Assembly: GCA_937957805.1 (NCBI GenBank)
Contig: CALFXW010000015.1
Span: forward strand, 1 to 40,664
Direction of reading: 5' to 3'
Length of the DNA stretch: 40,664 nt
DNA from: an uncultured Sphingopyxis sp.
GTDB taxonomy: Bacteria; Pseudomonadota; Alphaproteobacteria; Sphingomonadales; Sphingomonadaceae
A program made the translations under genes and the position numbers. The stretch's first letter is position 1, and each line of letters opens with the position of its first letter. The notes beneath the pieces were generated by a model. The model was not told where the DNA came from, ran no database searches, and saw only the letters and a program-made list of their open reading frames with translations. This document shows, one piece after another, positions 1 to 7,519 of this stretch.

Positions 1-374
1 AAGGCCGCAACAAGGGCCTGGCTACCCGCGGCAACAAGGTGAGCTTTGGCGAATTTGGCCTCAAAGCGACTAGTCGCGGTCGTTTGACTGCGCGCCAGAT
101 CGAAGCCGCGCGTCGTGCGATCAGCCGCCACATCAAGCGCGGTGGCCGTATCTGGATCCGCATCTTCCCGGACAAGCCGATCTCGAAGAAACCGGCTGAA
201 GTCCGTATGGGTAACGGCAAGGGCAACCCGGAGTACTACGTCGCTGAGATTCAGCCTGGCAAGGTGCTCTACGAAATGGACGGCGTTGAAGAGACTTTGG
301 CGCGTGAGGCATTCCTGCTCGCGGCAGCCAAGCTCCCCATCGCAACCACGTTCGTACAACGTCTGGTGGGCTAA
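1..374 (+). CDS. rplP: 50S ribosomal protein L16, 5'-truncated
   Basis: C-terminal part of L16, the large-subunit protein that helps shape the A-site tRNA and peptidyl-transferase region. The reading frame is open from base 3 and runs through the window edge, so the start lies outside; the internal GTG at 39 is not a real start. The conserved run TARQIEAARRAISRH and the C-terminal alpha/beta part of the fold are present. It stops 2 bp before rpmC, as expected for the S10 operon order. Identity is near certain; only the N-terminus is missing. Confidence 0.97.
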   Translation, partial: GRNKGLATRGNKVSFGEFGLKATSRGRLTARQIEAARRAISRHIKRGGRIWIRIFPDKPISKKPAEVRMGNGKGNPEYYVAEIQPGKVLYEMDGVEETLAREAFLLAAAKLPIATTFVQRLVG

Positions 375-376
375 TC

Positions 377-571
377 ATGAAAGCAAAAGAACTCTCCGCG
401 AAGTCGGAAGCCGACCTCAATAAAGAGCTCGGTGAACTCTACAAGACACACTTCAGCCTGCGCATGCAGAAGGCGACCCAGCAGCTCACCAACACGAGCC
501 AGCTCGGCAACGTCCGCCGCGACATCGCGCGCGTGAAGACTGTGCTCGCACAGAAGGCAGCAAGCAAATGA
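377..571 (+). CDS. rpmC: 50S ribosomal protein L29
   Basis: Small two-helix protein (64 aa, usual family length) located at the peptide exit tunnel, where it helps bind trigger factor and SRP. The C-terminal NTSQLGNVRRDIARVKTVL run matches the family signature. It starts 2 bp after rplP and its stop overlaps the rpsQ start in an ATGA arrangement, implying translational coupling. Confidence 0.97.
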   Translation: MKAKELSAKSEADLNKELGELYKTHFSLRMQKATQQLTNTSQLGNVRRDIARVKTVLAQKAASK

Positions 572-876
572 GTGATGCAGCAGCAACCGCAGCAAAGCAA
601 CCGCTGATCGCCACCGAAACCGGTCGTGTCGTCAGCGACAAGATGATCAAGACGGTAACCGTCCTGGTTGAGCGCCGCGTTAAGCACCCGCTTTATGCCA
701 AGATCATTCGTCTTTCGAAAAAATATCATGCGCATGATGCGGACAATGTCTGCAAGGCGGGTGAAGTCGTGCGGATCGAAGAATGCCGCCCGATTTCCAA
801 GCTGAAAACATGGCGTGTGGTCGAACGGGTGGACATTCATGGCAAGCCCAAGGGCGCTGCCGTGGCGGACGCCTGA
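568..876 (+). CDS. rpsQ: 30S ribosomal protein S17
   Basis: Primary 16S rRNA-binding OB-fold protein of the small subunit. Family motifs are clear: HPLYAKIIRLSKKYHAHD and IEECRPISKLKTW. At 102 aa it is somewhat longer than the usual 80-90 aa, from about 15 extra N-terminal residues (Ala/Thr-rich) and a short C-terminal tail. The ATG start overlaps the rpmC stop by 4 bp, which supports the longer N-terminus. A 64-bp spacer with a small inverted repeat (CCGGA at 896-900, TCCGG at 909-913) separates it from rplN. Confidence 0.96.
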   Translation: MSDAAATAAKQPLIATETGRVVSDKMIKTVTVLVERRVKHPLYAKIIRLSKKYHAHDADNVCKAGEVVRIEECRPISKLKTWRVVERVDIHGKPKGAAVADA

Positions 877-940
877 TAGGATTTTTTGGGAACTGCCGGA
901 CATTTGGTTCCGGTAAGCCGGTTGAGAAGGAAGCGGATCG

Positions 941-1309
941 ATGATCCAGATGCAATCCACTCTCGACGTCGCGGATAACAGCGGCGCAAAGCGCGTCCAG
1001 TGCATCAAGGTACTGGGTGGCTCCAAGCGTCGCACCGCTGGCGTTGGCGACATCATCGTGGTGTCGGTGAAGGATGCGGCCCCGCGCGGTCGCGTGAAAA
1101 AGGGCGACGTCCACCGTGCAGTCATCGTGCGCACGGCCAAGGATATTCGCCGCGCCGATGGTTCGGTCATTCGTTTTGATTCGAATGCCGCTGTCCTGAT
1201 CAACAAGAATCAGGAACCGATTGGCACGCGTATCTTTGGCCCGGTCGTGCGCGAACTGCGCGCCCGCCAGCATATGAAGATCATCAGCCTTGCGCCGGAG
1301 GTGCTGTAA
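941..1309 (+). CDS. rplN: 50S ribosomal protein L14
   Basis: 122-aa subunit-interface protein. It begins MIQMQSTLDVADNSGAK and carries the family signature around GGSKRRTAGVGD. In the usual order rpsQ-rplN-rplX. The upstream GAGAAGGAAG stretch provides the ribosome binding site. Full length for the family. Confidence 0.98.
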   Translation: MIQMQSTLDVADNSGAKRVQCIKVLGGSKRRTAGVGDIIVVSVKDAAPRGRVKKGDVHRAVIVRTAKDIRRADGSVIRFDSNAAVLINKNQEPIGTRIFGPVVRELRARQHMKIISLAPEVL

Positions 1310-1311
1310 CC

Positions 1312-1632
1312 ATGGCAAGCGCCAAGATTAAAAAGGGCGACAATGTCGTCGTGCTCGCCGGCAAGGACAAGGGCAAGTCGGGCGAAGTGACGCAGGTCAT
1401 GCCGCGCGACGAAAAAGTCGTTGTCGCTGGCGTCAACATGATTACGCGTCACCGCAAGCCGAGCCAGACCAACCCGCAAGGTGGGCTGGAACGCCGCGAA
1501 GCACCCTTCGCTATTTCGAACGTTGCCTTGGCCGATCCCAAGTCGGGCCAGCCGACGCGCGTACGTTTTGAAACCCGCGACGGCAAAAAAGTGCGCGTCG
1601 CCGTCAAGTCGGGGGAAGTGATCCATGGCTGA
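1312..1632 (+). CDS. rplX: 50S ribosomal protein L24
   Basis: 106-aa KOW-domain protein that initiates 50S assembly. The KOW motif is near the N-terminus (KKGDNVVVLAGKDKGKSGEV, about residues 7-26), followed by VNMITRHRKPSQTNPQGG, typical of bacterial L24. It starts 2 bp after rplN, and its 3' end overlaps rplE by 8 bp, indicating coupled translation. Confidence 0.97.
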   Translation: MASAKIKKGDNVVVLAGKDKGKSGEVTQVMPRDEKVVVAGVNMITRHRKPSQTNPQGGLERREAPFAISNVALADPKSGQPTRVRFETRDGKKVRVAVKSGEVIHG

Positions 1633-2203
1633 CAAATATGTGCCCCGTCTGAAGGGCGATTATGAAAATCGCATCTGCCAGGCGTTGACCGAACGTTTCG
1701 GCTATACCAACCGCATGGCGGTGCCCAAGCTGCAGAAAATCGTCCTCAACATGGGCGTTGGCGAAGCGGTGCAGGACAAGAAAAAGGTCGAAACCGCGGC
1801 GGCGGAACTCGAACTTATCGCTGGTCAAAAGCCGGTGATTGCTCGGGCGAAAAAATCGATCGCCGGTTTCAAACTGCGCGAAGGCATGCCGATCGGCGTC
1901 AAGGTGACGCTGCGCGGTGACCGCATGTATGAATTTCTTGACCGTCTGGTGACCGTGGCCATGCCGCGCATCCGGGACTTTCGCGGCCTCAACCCCAAGA
2001 GCTTCGACGGGCGTGGCAATTTCGCGATGGGGGTCAAGGAACAGCTGATTTTCCCGGAAATCAGCTATGACAAGATTGAAAAGATTCGCGGCCTCGACAT
2101 CATTGTGGCGACATCTGCCAACAGCGATGACGAAGCGCGCGAATTGCTCCGCCTGTTCAATTTCCCCTTCCCCAAGGAAGATGCGGAACAGCAAGCGGCC
2201 TAA
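1625..2203 (+). CDS. rplE: 50S ribosomal protein L5
   Basis: 192-aa 5S rRNA-binding protein of the central protuberance. Family motifs visible include PKLQKIVLNMGVGEA, KPVIARAKKSIAGFKLREG, MPIGVKVTLRG and the C-terminal GLDIIVATSANSDDEARELL. Length is slightly above the 178-aa E. coli protein because of N- and C-terminal extensions. A 54-bp gap to rpsN shows no feature beyond a ribosome binding site. Confidence 0.98.
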   Translation: MADKYVPRLKGDYENRICQALTERFGYTNRMAVPKLQKIVLNMGVGEAVQDKKKVETAAAELELIAGQKPVIARAKKSIAGFKLREGMPIGVKVTLRGDRMYEFLDRLVTVAMPRIRDFRGLNPKSFDGRGNFAMGVKEQLIFPEISYDKIEKIRGLDIIVATSANSDDEARELLRLFNFPFPKEDAEQQAA

Positions 2204-2257
2204 ACCCATTCCTGCCGGGCAACCGGCTGTTTTCTCAAGGAAAAGTGAACTTAAGTC

Positions 2258-2563
2258 ATGGCGAAACTGAGTTCGATGAACAAAAATGAGCGTCGCAAGA
2301 AGCTCGTGAAAAAATATGCGGGCCGTTATGCTCGTTTAAAGGCGATTGCTGCCGACACCGCGCTCGACGATGGTGAACGGATGATTGCGCGCCTGAAAAT
2401 GGCAGAAGTGCCGCGCAACGGTAATCCGACGCGCATCCGCAACCGTTGCGAGCTGACGGGTCGTCCGCGCGCTTATTATCGCAAATTCCGGCTGTGCCGT
2501 ATTCAACTCAGGGATCTGGCCAACAAGGGCCTCATCCCTGGTGTCGTCAAGTCGAGCTGGTAA
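2258..2563 (+). CDS. rpsN: 30S ribosomal protein S14 (zinc-independent long form)
   Basis: 101-aa S14 of the long C-minus type: the C-x2-C zinc ribbon of the short paralogue is absent. The signature RNRCELTGRPRAYYRKF and the terminal GLIPGVVKSSW are present. It lies between rplE and rpsH, the standard spc-operon position. Confidence 0.98.
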   Translation: MAKLSSMNKNERRKKLVKKYAGRYARLKAIAADTALDDGERMIARLKMAEVPRNGNPTRIRNRCELTGRPRAYYRKFRLCRIQLRDLANKGLIPGVVKSSW

Positions 2564-2575
2564 GGGTCAAAGAAA

Positions 2576-2980
2576 ATGGCAATGACCGATCCCCTGGGTG
2601 ATATGCTCACCCGCATCCGCAACGGCCAGCGTGCCAAAATGGACAGTGTCATCACGCCGTCGTCCAAATTGCGCGCCGGTGTCCTCGATGTGTTGCAGCG
2701 CGAAGGTTATATCCGTGGATATAGCGAAATCCTGCTTGGCCGCTTTGAACAGCATAAGGGCCTGCGCATCGAACTGAAATATTTCGAAGGTGAACCCGCC
2801 ATCCGCCATGTTGCGCGCGTGTCCAAACCGGGCCGCCGCGTATATTCGGCATCGCGCGAATTGCCGCGTGTCAAAAATGGCATGGGCATCACCATCGTTT
2901 CGACGCCGCGCGGTGTCCTTTCGGACGCCGAAGCCCGGACAGCCAATGTCGGCGGCGAAGTTTTGGCGGAGGTGTTCTGA
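2576..2980 (+). CDS. rpsH: 30S ribosomal protein S8
   Basis: 134-aa primary assembly protein of the 30S body. N-terminal DPLGDMLTRIRNGQ and the C-terminal signature GMGITIVSTPRGVLSDAEA are characteristic. In E. coli S8 represses spc-operon translation by binding mRNA near rplE; whether that loop exists here cannot be seen. The ATG at 2576 is preceded by purine-rich GGTCAAAGAAA. A second in-frame ATG two codons later (MAMT) is less likely. Confidence 0.98.
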   Translation: MAMTDPLGDMLTRIRNGQRAKMDSVITPSSKLRAGVLDVLQREGYIRGYSEILLGRFEQHKGLRIELKYFEGEPAIRHVARVSKPGRRVYSASRELPRVKNGMGITIVSTPRGVLSDAEARTANVGGEVLAEVF

Positions 2981-2982
2981 CC

Positions 2983-3516
2983 ATGTCGCGTATCGGCAAA
3001 AAACCCGTGGCCATTCCAGGGGGCGTTACCGCCACCATCGACAATGGCACCCTCGCGGTCAAAGGGCCCAAGGGGCAGCTTTCGATCCCGCTGGCCAGCG
3101 AAGTCAGCTATGCCATCAATGATGGTGGCATTTCGGTGCAGCCGGTTGGTTCGTCCAAGCGCGCGCGCAGCTTTTGGGGCATGCAGCGCACTTTGGTCCA
3201 GAACCTCATCACCGGGGTGACCGACGGCTATACCAAGGTGCTGGAAATCACCGGCGTCGGTTATCGCGCCAATGCACAGGGCAAAATGCTCAAGCTGCAA
3301 TTGGGCTATAGCCATGATGTCGATTATGCGGTGCCAGAGGGGATTGAGATTAAGACCCCCGACAACACCACCGTCGAAATCAGCGGCATCGACAAGCAAA
3401 AAGTCGGTCAGGTCGCGGCGGAAATCCGTCGCTGGCGCAAGCCCGAACCCTATAAGGGCAAGGGTATCAAATATCGCGGTGAATTTATCTTCCGCAAGGA
3501 AGGGAAGAAGAAGTAA
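2983..3516 (+). CDS. rplF: 50S ribosomal protein L6
   Basis: 177-aa protein near the factor-binding site, built from two similar alpha/beta domains. It begins MSRIGKKPVAIPGGV and ends with the family signature PEPYKGKGIKYRGEFIFRKEGKKK. It starts 2 bp after rpsH. Length is the usual one. Confidence 0.98.
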   Translation: MSRIGKKPVAIPGGVTATIDNGTLAVKGPKGQLSIPLASEVSYAINDGGISVQPVGSSKRARSFWGMQRTLVQNLITGVTDGYTKVLEITGVGYRANAQGKMLKLQLGYSHDVDYAVPEGIEIKTPDNTTVEISGIDKQKVGQVAAEIRRWRKPEPYKGKGIKYRGEFIFRKEGKKK

Positions 3517-3518
3517 CC

Positions 3519-3875
3519 ATGGCACTGAAACGCACCCCTTTCGACAAGCGCCGCCAACGCGTGCGCACCGCCATCCGCAAGCGCGCGGGCGACCGCAAGC
3601 GCCTGTCGGTGCATCGTTCGGGTCGGCATATTTATGCGCAGATCATCGACGATGCGTCGGGCACCACCATTGCGGCTGCCTCCACCCTCGACAAGGATGT
3701 CCGGGGCCAGAGCGGCGCGACCTGCAACGCTGCGAGCGCGGTGGGTCAGCGGCTCGCCGCTGCCGCGAAAAAGGCCGGTATCACCCGCGTCGTTTTCGAT
3801 CGTGGCGGCTTCCTCTTTCATGGCCGCGTCAAGGCGCTGGCCGATGCCGCGCGTGAAGGCGGACTGGAGTTTTAA
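3519..3875 (+). CDS. rplR: 50S ribosomal protein L18
   Basis: 118-aa 5S rRNA-binding protein. The basic N-terminus (KRTPFDKRRQRVRTAIRKRAG) contacts 5S rRNA, followed by RLSVHRSGRHIYAQIIDD and the C-terminal signature FDRGGFLFHGRVKALADAAREGGLEF. It starts 2 bp after rplF and ends 2 bp before rpsE. Confidence 0.98.
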   Translation: MALKRTPFDKRRQRVRTAIRKRAGDRKRLSVHRSGRHIYAQIIDDASGTTIAAASTLDKDVRGQSGATCNAASAVGQRLAAAAKKAGITRVVFDRGGFLFHGRVKALADAAREGGLEF

Positions 3876-3877
3876 TC

Positions 3878-4582
3878 ATGGCTGACGAAGTGCAGAACGC
3901 CGAAACCCCCGCCGCTGGTGCCCCCGACGCACCGGCACGCGCGCCGCGTGGCGGCCGTGGACGTGGTGGCCGCGATGGTGGCCGCGACGGCAACCGCCGT
4001 GGTGGCGACCGTGACCGGCGCCCGCGCAATGCCGACGAAGACGGCGGCGAAGAATTCATCGAGAAACTGGTGCACATCAACCGCGTTTCCAAAACCGTTA
4101 AGGGCGGTAAGCGCTTTGGTTTTGCCGCGCTGGTGGTGGTTGGCGATGGCAAGGGCCGCGCCGGTTTTGGCCATGGCAAGGCGCGCGAAGTGCCCGAAGC
4201 CATTTCCAAGGCGACCGCTGCTGCCAAAAAGGCGATGCTGCGCGTCTCGCTCAAGGAAGGGCGCACGCTGCACCATGACGGCACCGGCCATTTCGGCGCC
4301 GGCCTCGTCAATGTGCGTTCGGCACCGCAAGGGACCGGCATCATCGCCGGTGGCCCGATGCGCGCCGTTTTCGAAGCACTCGGCGTTGCCGACGTTGTGA
4401 CGAAATCAAACGGCACGTCGAACCCCTATAATATGATCCGCGCTACTTTTGAGGCGCTCAAGGCGCAGTCGAACCCCAAGTCGGTGGCGCAGCGTCGCGG
4501 CAAAAAGGTCGCTGACCTGCTTTCCCGTGGCGGTTCCACCCAGCGCGAAGCAGAAGCCGACGCGGCTTTGACGGAAGGCTAA
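3878..4582 (+). CDS. rpsE: 30S ribosomal protein S5 with Arg/Gly-rich N-terminal extension
   Basis: S5 is a decoding-fidelity protein of the 30S subunit. The core starts around residue 58 (EEFIEKLVHINRVSKTVKGG) and includes the signature GRAGFGHGKAREVPEAI and GTGIIAGGPMRAV. At 234 aa it is much longer than the 167-aa E. coli protein. Residues about 1-55 form an Ala/Pro then Arg/Gly/Asp-rich low-complexity segment with repeated GGR and GRDG units, and there is a short C-terminal tail. Extended S5 N-termini are known in alphaproteobacteria. The start 2 bp after rplR supports the full length. Confidence 0.97.
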   Translation: MADEVQNAETPAAGAPDAPARAPRGGRGRGGRDGGRDGNRRGGDRDRRPRNADEDGGEEFIEKLVHINRVSKTVKGGKRFGFAALVVVGDGKGRAGFGHGKAREVPEAISKATAAAKKAMLRVSLKEGRTLHHDGTGHFGAGLVNVRSAPQGTGIIAGGPMRAVFEALGVADVVTKSNGTSNPYNMIRATFEALKAQSNPKSVAQRRGKKVADLLSRGGSTQREAEADAALTEG

Positions 4583-4586
4583 GGAC

Positions 4587-4772
4587 ATGGCTGCCAAGAA
4601 AACCATCACCATCAAGCAGGTGGGTTCGCCCATCCGCCGTCCCAAGGCGCAGCGCGCAATCCTGACCGGGCTGGGCCTGGGCAAGATGCACCGCACCGTC
4701 GAAATCGAAGACACGCCTTCGACCCGTGGCATGGTGCACGCTGTGCGCCATATGGTTGAAATCGTGGGATAA
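4587..4772 (+). CDS. rpmD: 50S ribosomal protein L30
   Basis: 61-aa protein with the L30 fold (KTITIKQVGSPIRRPKAQR, LTGLGLGKMHRTVEIEDTPS). Normal length for bacteria, and in the usual position between rpsE and rplO. It is followed by a 78-bp spacer containing an inverted repeat. Confidence 0.97.
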   Translation: MAAKKTITIKQVGSPIRRPKAQRAILTGLGLGKMHRTVEIEDTPSTRGMVHAVRHMVEIVG

Positions 4773-4777
4773 TCCTT

Positions 4778-4819
4778 AAAATGCCCCTATGGCTATTTGG
4801 CTATGACTTGGGGTATTTT
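4778..4819 (+). terminator. Inverted repeat between rpmD and rplO (attenuator-like)
   Basis: AAAATGCCCC at 4778-4787 can pair with GGGGTATTTT at 4810-4819 (10 bp, one G-U pair) around a 22-nt loop that contains a short direct repeat (GGCTAT, twice). The 3' arm ends in TTTT, so it resembles a weak intrinsic terminator. Because rplO, secY and adk lie downstream on the same strand, it may be an attenuator or processing site rather than a full stop. Seen directly; function inferred. Confidence 0.4.
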
Positions 4820-4850
4820 GCGCGACAAAAGCGAAAGCGAGTGCTGAAAA

Positions 4851-5330
4851 ATGAAGCTTAATCAACTACGGGATAACGCCGGTTCGCGTAAGGGCCGGAT
4901 GCGCGTCGGGCGCGGTATCGGTTCGGGCAAGGGCAAGACTGCCGGGCGCGGGCAAAAGGGTGCCAAGGCGCGTTCGGGCGTTGCGATCAACGGCTTTGAA
5001 GGCGGCCAGATGCCGCTCCACATGCGTATTCCAAAGCGCGGCTTTAACAATATTTTCGCCAAGGATTATGCGATCGTCAATCTGGGCATGGTCCAGAAAC
5101 TGGTCGACGCGGGCAAGCTCGACGCCAAGGCGGTGGTTGATCATGCCGCGCTCAAGGCGGCTGGTGTTGCCCGTGGCGGCAAGGATGGCGTGCGCCTCCT
5201 CGCCAAGGGCGAACTCAAGGCCAAGATCCACTTCGTCGTCGCCGGTGCATCGGCAGGCGCGCTCGCGGCGGTCGAAAAATCTGGCGGCAAGGTTGACCTT
5301 CCGGTCAAGACCGAAGCGGCAGCCGACTAA
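4851..5330 (+). CDS. rplO: 50S ribosomal protein L15
   Basis: 159-aa late-assembly protein of the 50S subunit. It has the Gly/Arg-rich N-terminus (GSRKGRMRVGRGIGSGKGKT) and the signature GFEGGQMPLHMRIPKRGF. The C-terminal domain ends KSGGKVDLPVKTEAAAD, slightly longer than E. coli (144 aa). It is separated from rpmD by a structured spacer and from secY by 100 bp. Confidence 0.98.
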   Translation: MKLNQLRDNAGSRKGRMRVGRGIGSGKGKTAGRGQKGAKARSGVAINGFEGGQMPLHMRIPKRGFNNIFAKDYAIVNLGMVQKLVDAGKLDAKAVVDHAALKAAGVARGGKDGVRLLAKGELKAKIHFVVAGASAGALAAVEKSGGKVDLPVKTEAAAD

Positions 5331-5396
5331 TTTGGGCTTTGCGCGGCGCGTGACCTTGTTTTTCCGGGGTCGCCGCCGCACATAGGCGTCGGGCAA

Positions 5397-5410
5397 GGCC
5401 GCGTGCGGCC
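5397..5410 (+). promoter_or_regulatory. Hairpin in the secY leader
   Basis: A perfect GC-rich inverted repeat, GGCCGC-GT-GCGGCC, sits about 20 nt upstream of the secY ATG. A second possible stem, GACC/GGTC with flanking GCGGCG/CCGCC, lies just upstream at about 5343-5378. Such structure so near the ribosome binding site could modulate secY translation. No regulator binding is known to me. Confidence 0.35.
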
Positions 5411-5430
5411 AGTTAATCCAGGACAGCAAC

Positions 5431-6798
5431 ATGGCCTCTCGCGCCGATAGTCTCGGTCTAAATCTGAACCTCGCCAAATTTGGGGAGGCTACCGAACTCA
5501 AGAACCGCCTGTGGTTCACCTTGGGCGCGCTCGTCGTCTTTCGCCTGCTAAGCTTTGTGCCGCTGCCGGGGATTGACCCGGTGATTATGGCGCAGGCCTA
5601 CCAATCGCGCGCGGCGGGCGGGGTGCTTGACCTGTTCAACACTTTCTCGGGCGGTTCGCTGGAACGTGCCTCAATCATCGCTTTGGGCGTCATGCCCTAT
5701 ATTACGGCATCAATCGTCGTTCAGTTGGCAGCTGCCTTGTCGCCCGCGCTCGCCGCACTCAAGAAAGAGGGTGAAAGCGGGCGTAAAAAGCTCAACCAAT
5801 ATACCCGCTATGGCACCGTCATCCTGACCATCGTACAGGGCTATGTTGTTGCCACCCAATTGCAGACGCCGGTGGATGCGGGCGCGATCACCCCGGTCAT
5901 CAATCCGGGCATGTTGTTCGTCGGCACAGCGGTTATCACGCTGGTCGGCGGCACCTTGTTCCTGATGTGGCTGGGTGAGCAGATTACCAGCCGGGGCATC
6001 GGCAACGGTGTGTCGCTAATCATCATGGCAGGCATTGTCGCCTCTATGCCGCAAACCCTTGCGCAATTGTTCGAAAAGGGCCGCACCGGCGACATGGGTT
6101 CGCTGCTCATCGTGGCGCTTTTGGTCGGTGCATTCGGGGTGATCTGGGCGATCAGCTATATGGAACGCGCGCAGCGCCGTGTGTTGGTGCAATATCCCAA
6201 GCGGGCAACGGCACAGGGCATGGCGGGCCAAGAACGCAGCCACCTGCCGCTCAAGGTGAATACATCGGGCGTTATCCCGCCGATCTTTGCATCCTCGCTA
6301 TTACTGATGCCGCTCACCATCACCCAGTTCCTCGGCCAGAATGTGAATGAGGAAACCTTGTGGGGTCGCACGCTGCTGATGCTCAATCAGTGGTTTGCGC
6401 ACGGCCAGCCACTCTATATGTCGCTCTATGCGCTGGGCATCATCTTCTTCGCCTTTTTCTATGTCTCGGTGGTGTTCAACCCCGAAGAAACGGCGGATAA
6501 TCTAAAGCGTCAGAACGGTTTTATTCCCGGCTATCGCCCGGGCAAGGCGACCGCCGATTACCTTGACTATGTGCTGACACGCATCACGGTCATCGGTGCA
6601 TTTTATCTGGCGCTGATCTGCCTTATTCCGGAACAAGTCACCGCATCTACGGGCGTTGGTTTGGCGCTGGGCGGCACCAGCCTGTTGATTTTGGTCAATG
6701 TCACCATCGACACGGTGACCCAGATTCAGGGGCATCTGCTCGCCCACCAATATCAGGATCTCATCAAGAAGGCGAAGCTCAAGGGGCGGATGCGTTAG
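5431..6798 (+). CDS. secY: Protein translocase subunit SecY
   Basis: Channel-forming subunit of the SecYEG translocon in the inner membrane. At 455 aa with about ten hydrophobic segments it has the normal size. Recognisable motifs are FRLLSFVPLPGIDP in TM1, GGSLERASIIALGVMPYITASI around the plug/TM2 region, the TM4-5 signature GEQITSRGIGNGVSLIIMAG, the cytosolic loop ERAQRRVLVQYPKR, and LPLKVNTSGVIPPIFASS. It is in the standard spc position after rplO and 28 bp before adk. Confidence 0.98.
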   Translation: MASRADSLGLNLNLAKFGEATELKNRLWFTLGALVVFRLLSFVPLPGIDPVIMAQAYQSRAAGGVLDLFNTFSGGSLERASIIALGVMPYITASIVVQLAAALSPALAALKKEGESGRKKLNQYTRYGTVILTIVQGYVVATQLQTPVDAGAITPVINPGMLFVGTAVITLVGGTLFLMWLGEQITSRGIGNGVSLIIMAGIVASMPQTLAQLFEKGRTGDMGSLLIVALLVGAFGVIWAISYMERAQRRVLVQYPKRATAQGMAGQERSHLPLKVNTSGVIPPIFASSLLLMPLTITQFLGQNVNEETLWGRTLLMLNQWFAHGQPLYMSLYALGIIFFAFFYVSVVFNPEETADNLKRQNGFIPGYRPGKATADYLDYVLTRITVIGAFYLALICLIPEQVTASTGVGLALGGTSLLILVNVTIDTVTQIQGHLLAHQYQDLIKKAKLKGRMR

Positions 6799-6826
6799 GC
6801 ATCGGCGCGCAAGAGGCGGAATATCC

Positions 6827-7483
6827 ATGGCGTTTAACATCATCCTTTTGGGCCCGCCTGGCGCGGGCAAGGGGACGCAGGCCGCGCATCTGGTGGCGAC
6901 GCATGCGATGGTGCAATTGTCGACCGGCGATATGCTGCGCGCTGCGGTAAAGGCGGGCACCCCTGTTGGCCTCAAGGCCAAGGCGGTGATGGAGGCTGGC
7001 GAACTGGTTTCGGACGAAATTGTTTCGGCGCTGATCGACGACAATCTTGCCGCCATGCCCGATAGCGCAGGCGCGATTTTTGATGGTTATCCCCGCACCG
7101 CAGCACAGGCGCATGCGCTCGATGCTATTCTCACCGCGCGCCGGCGCAAGCTGTCCTTTGTCATCGAACTTGACGTTGATGAAGATGCGCTGGTTGACCG
7201 GATAACCGGGCGTTTCACCTGTGCGACCTGCGGTGAAGGCTATCATGACAGGCACAAACTGCCAGAGGTTACGGACACCTGCTACAAGTGCGGCGGCCAT
7301 GAATTTAAGCGCCGCCCCGATGACAATGCCGAAACCGTGCGCACGCGGATGGCCGAATATCGCGCCAAAACTGCCCCCATCCTCCCCATATATGAGGAAC
7401 GTGGGCTGGTGCGACGGGTAGATGGCATGGCCGATATGGCCGATGTTGCCGCCGCGATAGAGGCTATTCTCCAAAGCGTCTGA
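6827..7483 (+). CDS. adk: Adenylate kinase, zinc-type LID
   Basis: Catalyses AMP + ATP to 2 ADP in the cytoplasm. The P-loop GPPGAGKGTQ is at residues 9-18, the NMP-binding region contains STGDMLR, and DGYPRTAAQA carries the AMP-contacting segment. The LID has four cysteines (C132, C135, C152, C155) in a C-x2-C...C-x2-C pattern typical of zinc-binding adenylate kinases, unlike the E. coli enzyme. At 218 aa it is the long form. It closes the operon here; the gene after it is unrelated to translation. Confidence 0.98.
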   Translation: MAFNIILLGPPGAGKGTQAAHLVATHAMVQLSTGDMLRAAVKAGTPVGLKAKAVMEAGELVSDEIVSALIDDNLAAMPDSAGAIFDGYPRTAAQAHALDAILTARRRKLSFVIELDVDEDALVDRITGRFTCATCGEGYHDRHKLPEVTDTCYKCGGHEFKRRPDDNAETVRTRMAEYRAKTAPILPIYEERGLVRRVDGMADMADVAAAIEAILQSV

Positions 7484-7519
7484 TCGGTTTAACATGGCGC
7501 GCTTCACAGGGGGGTGCAC

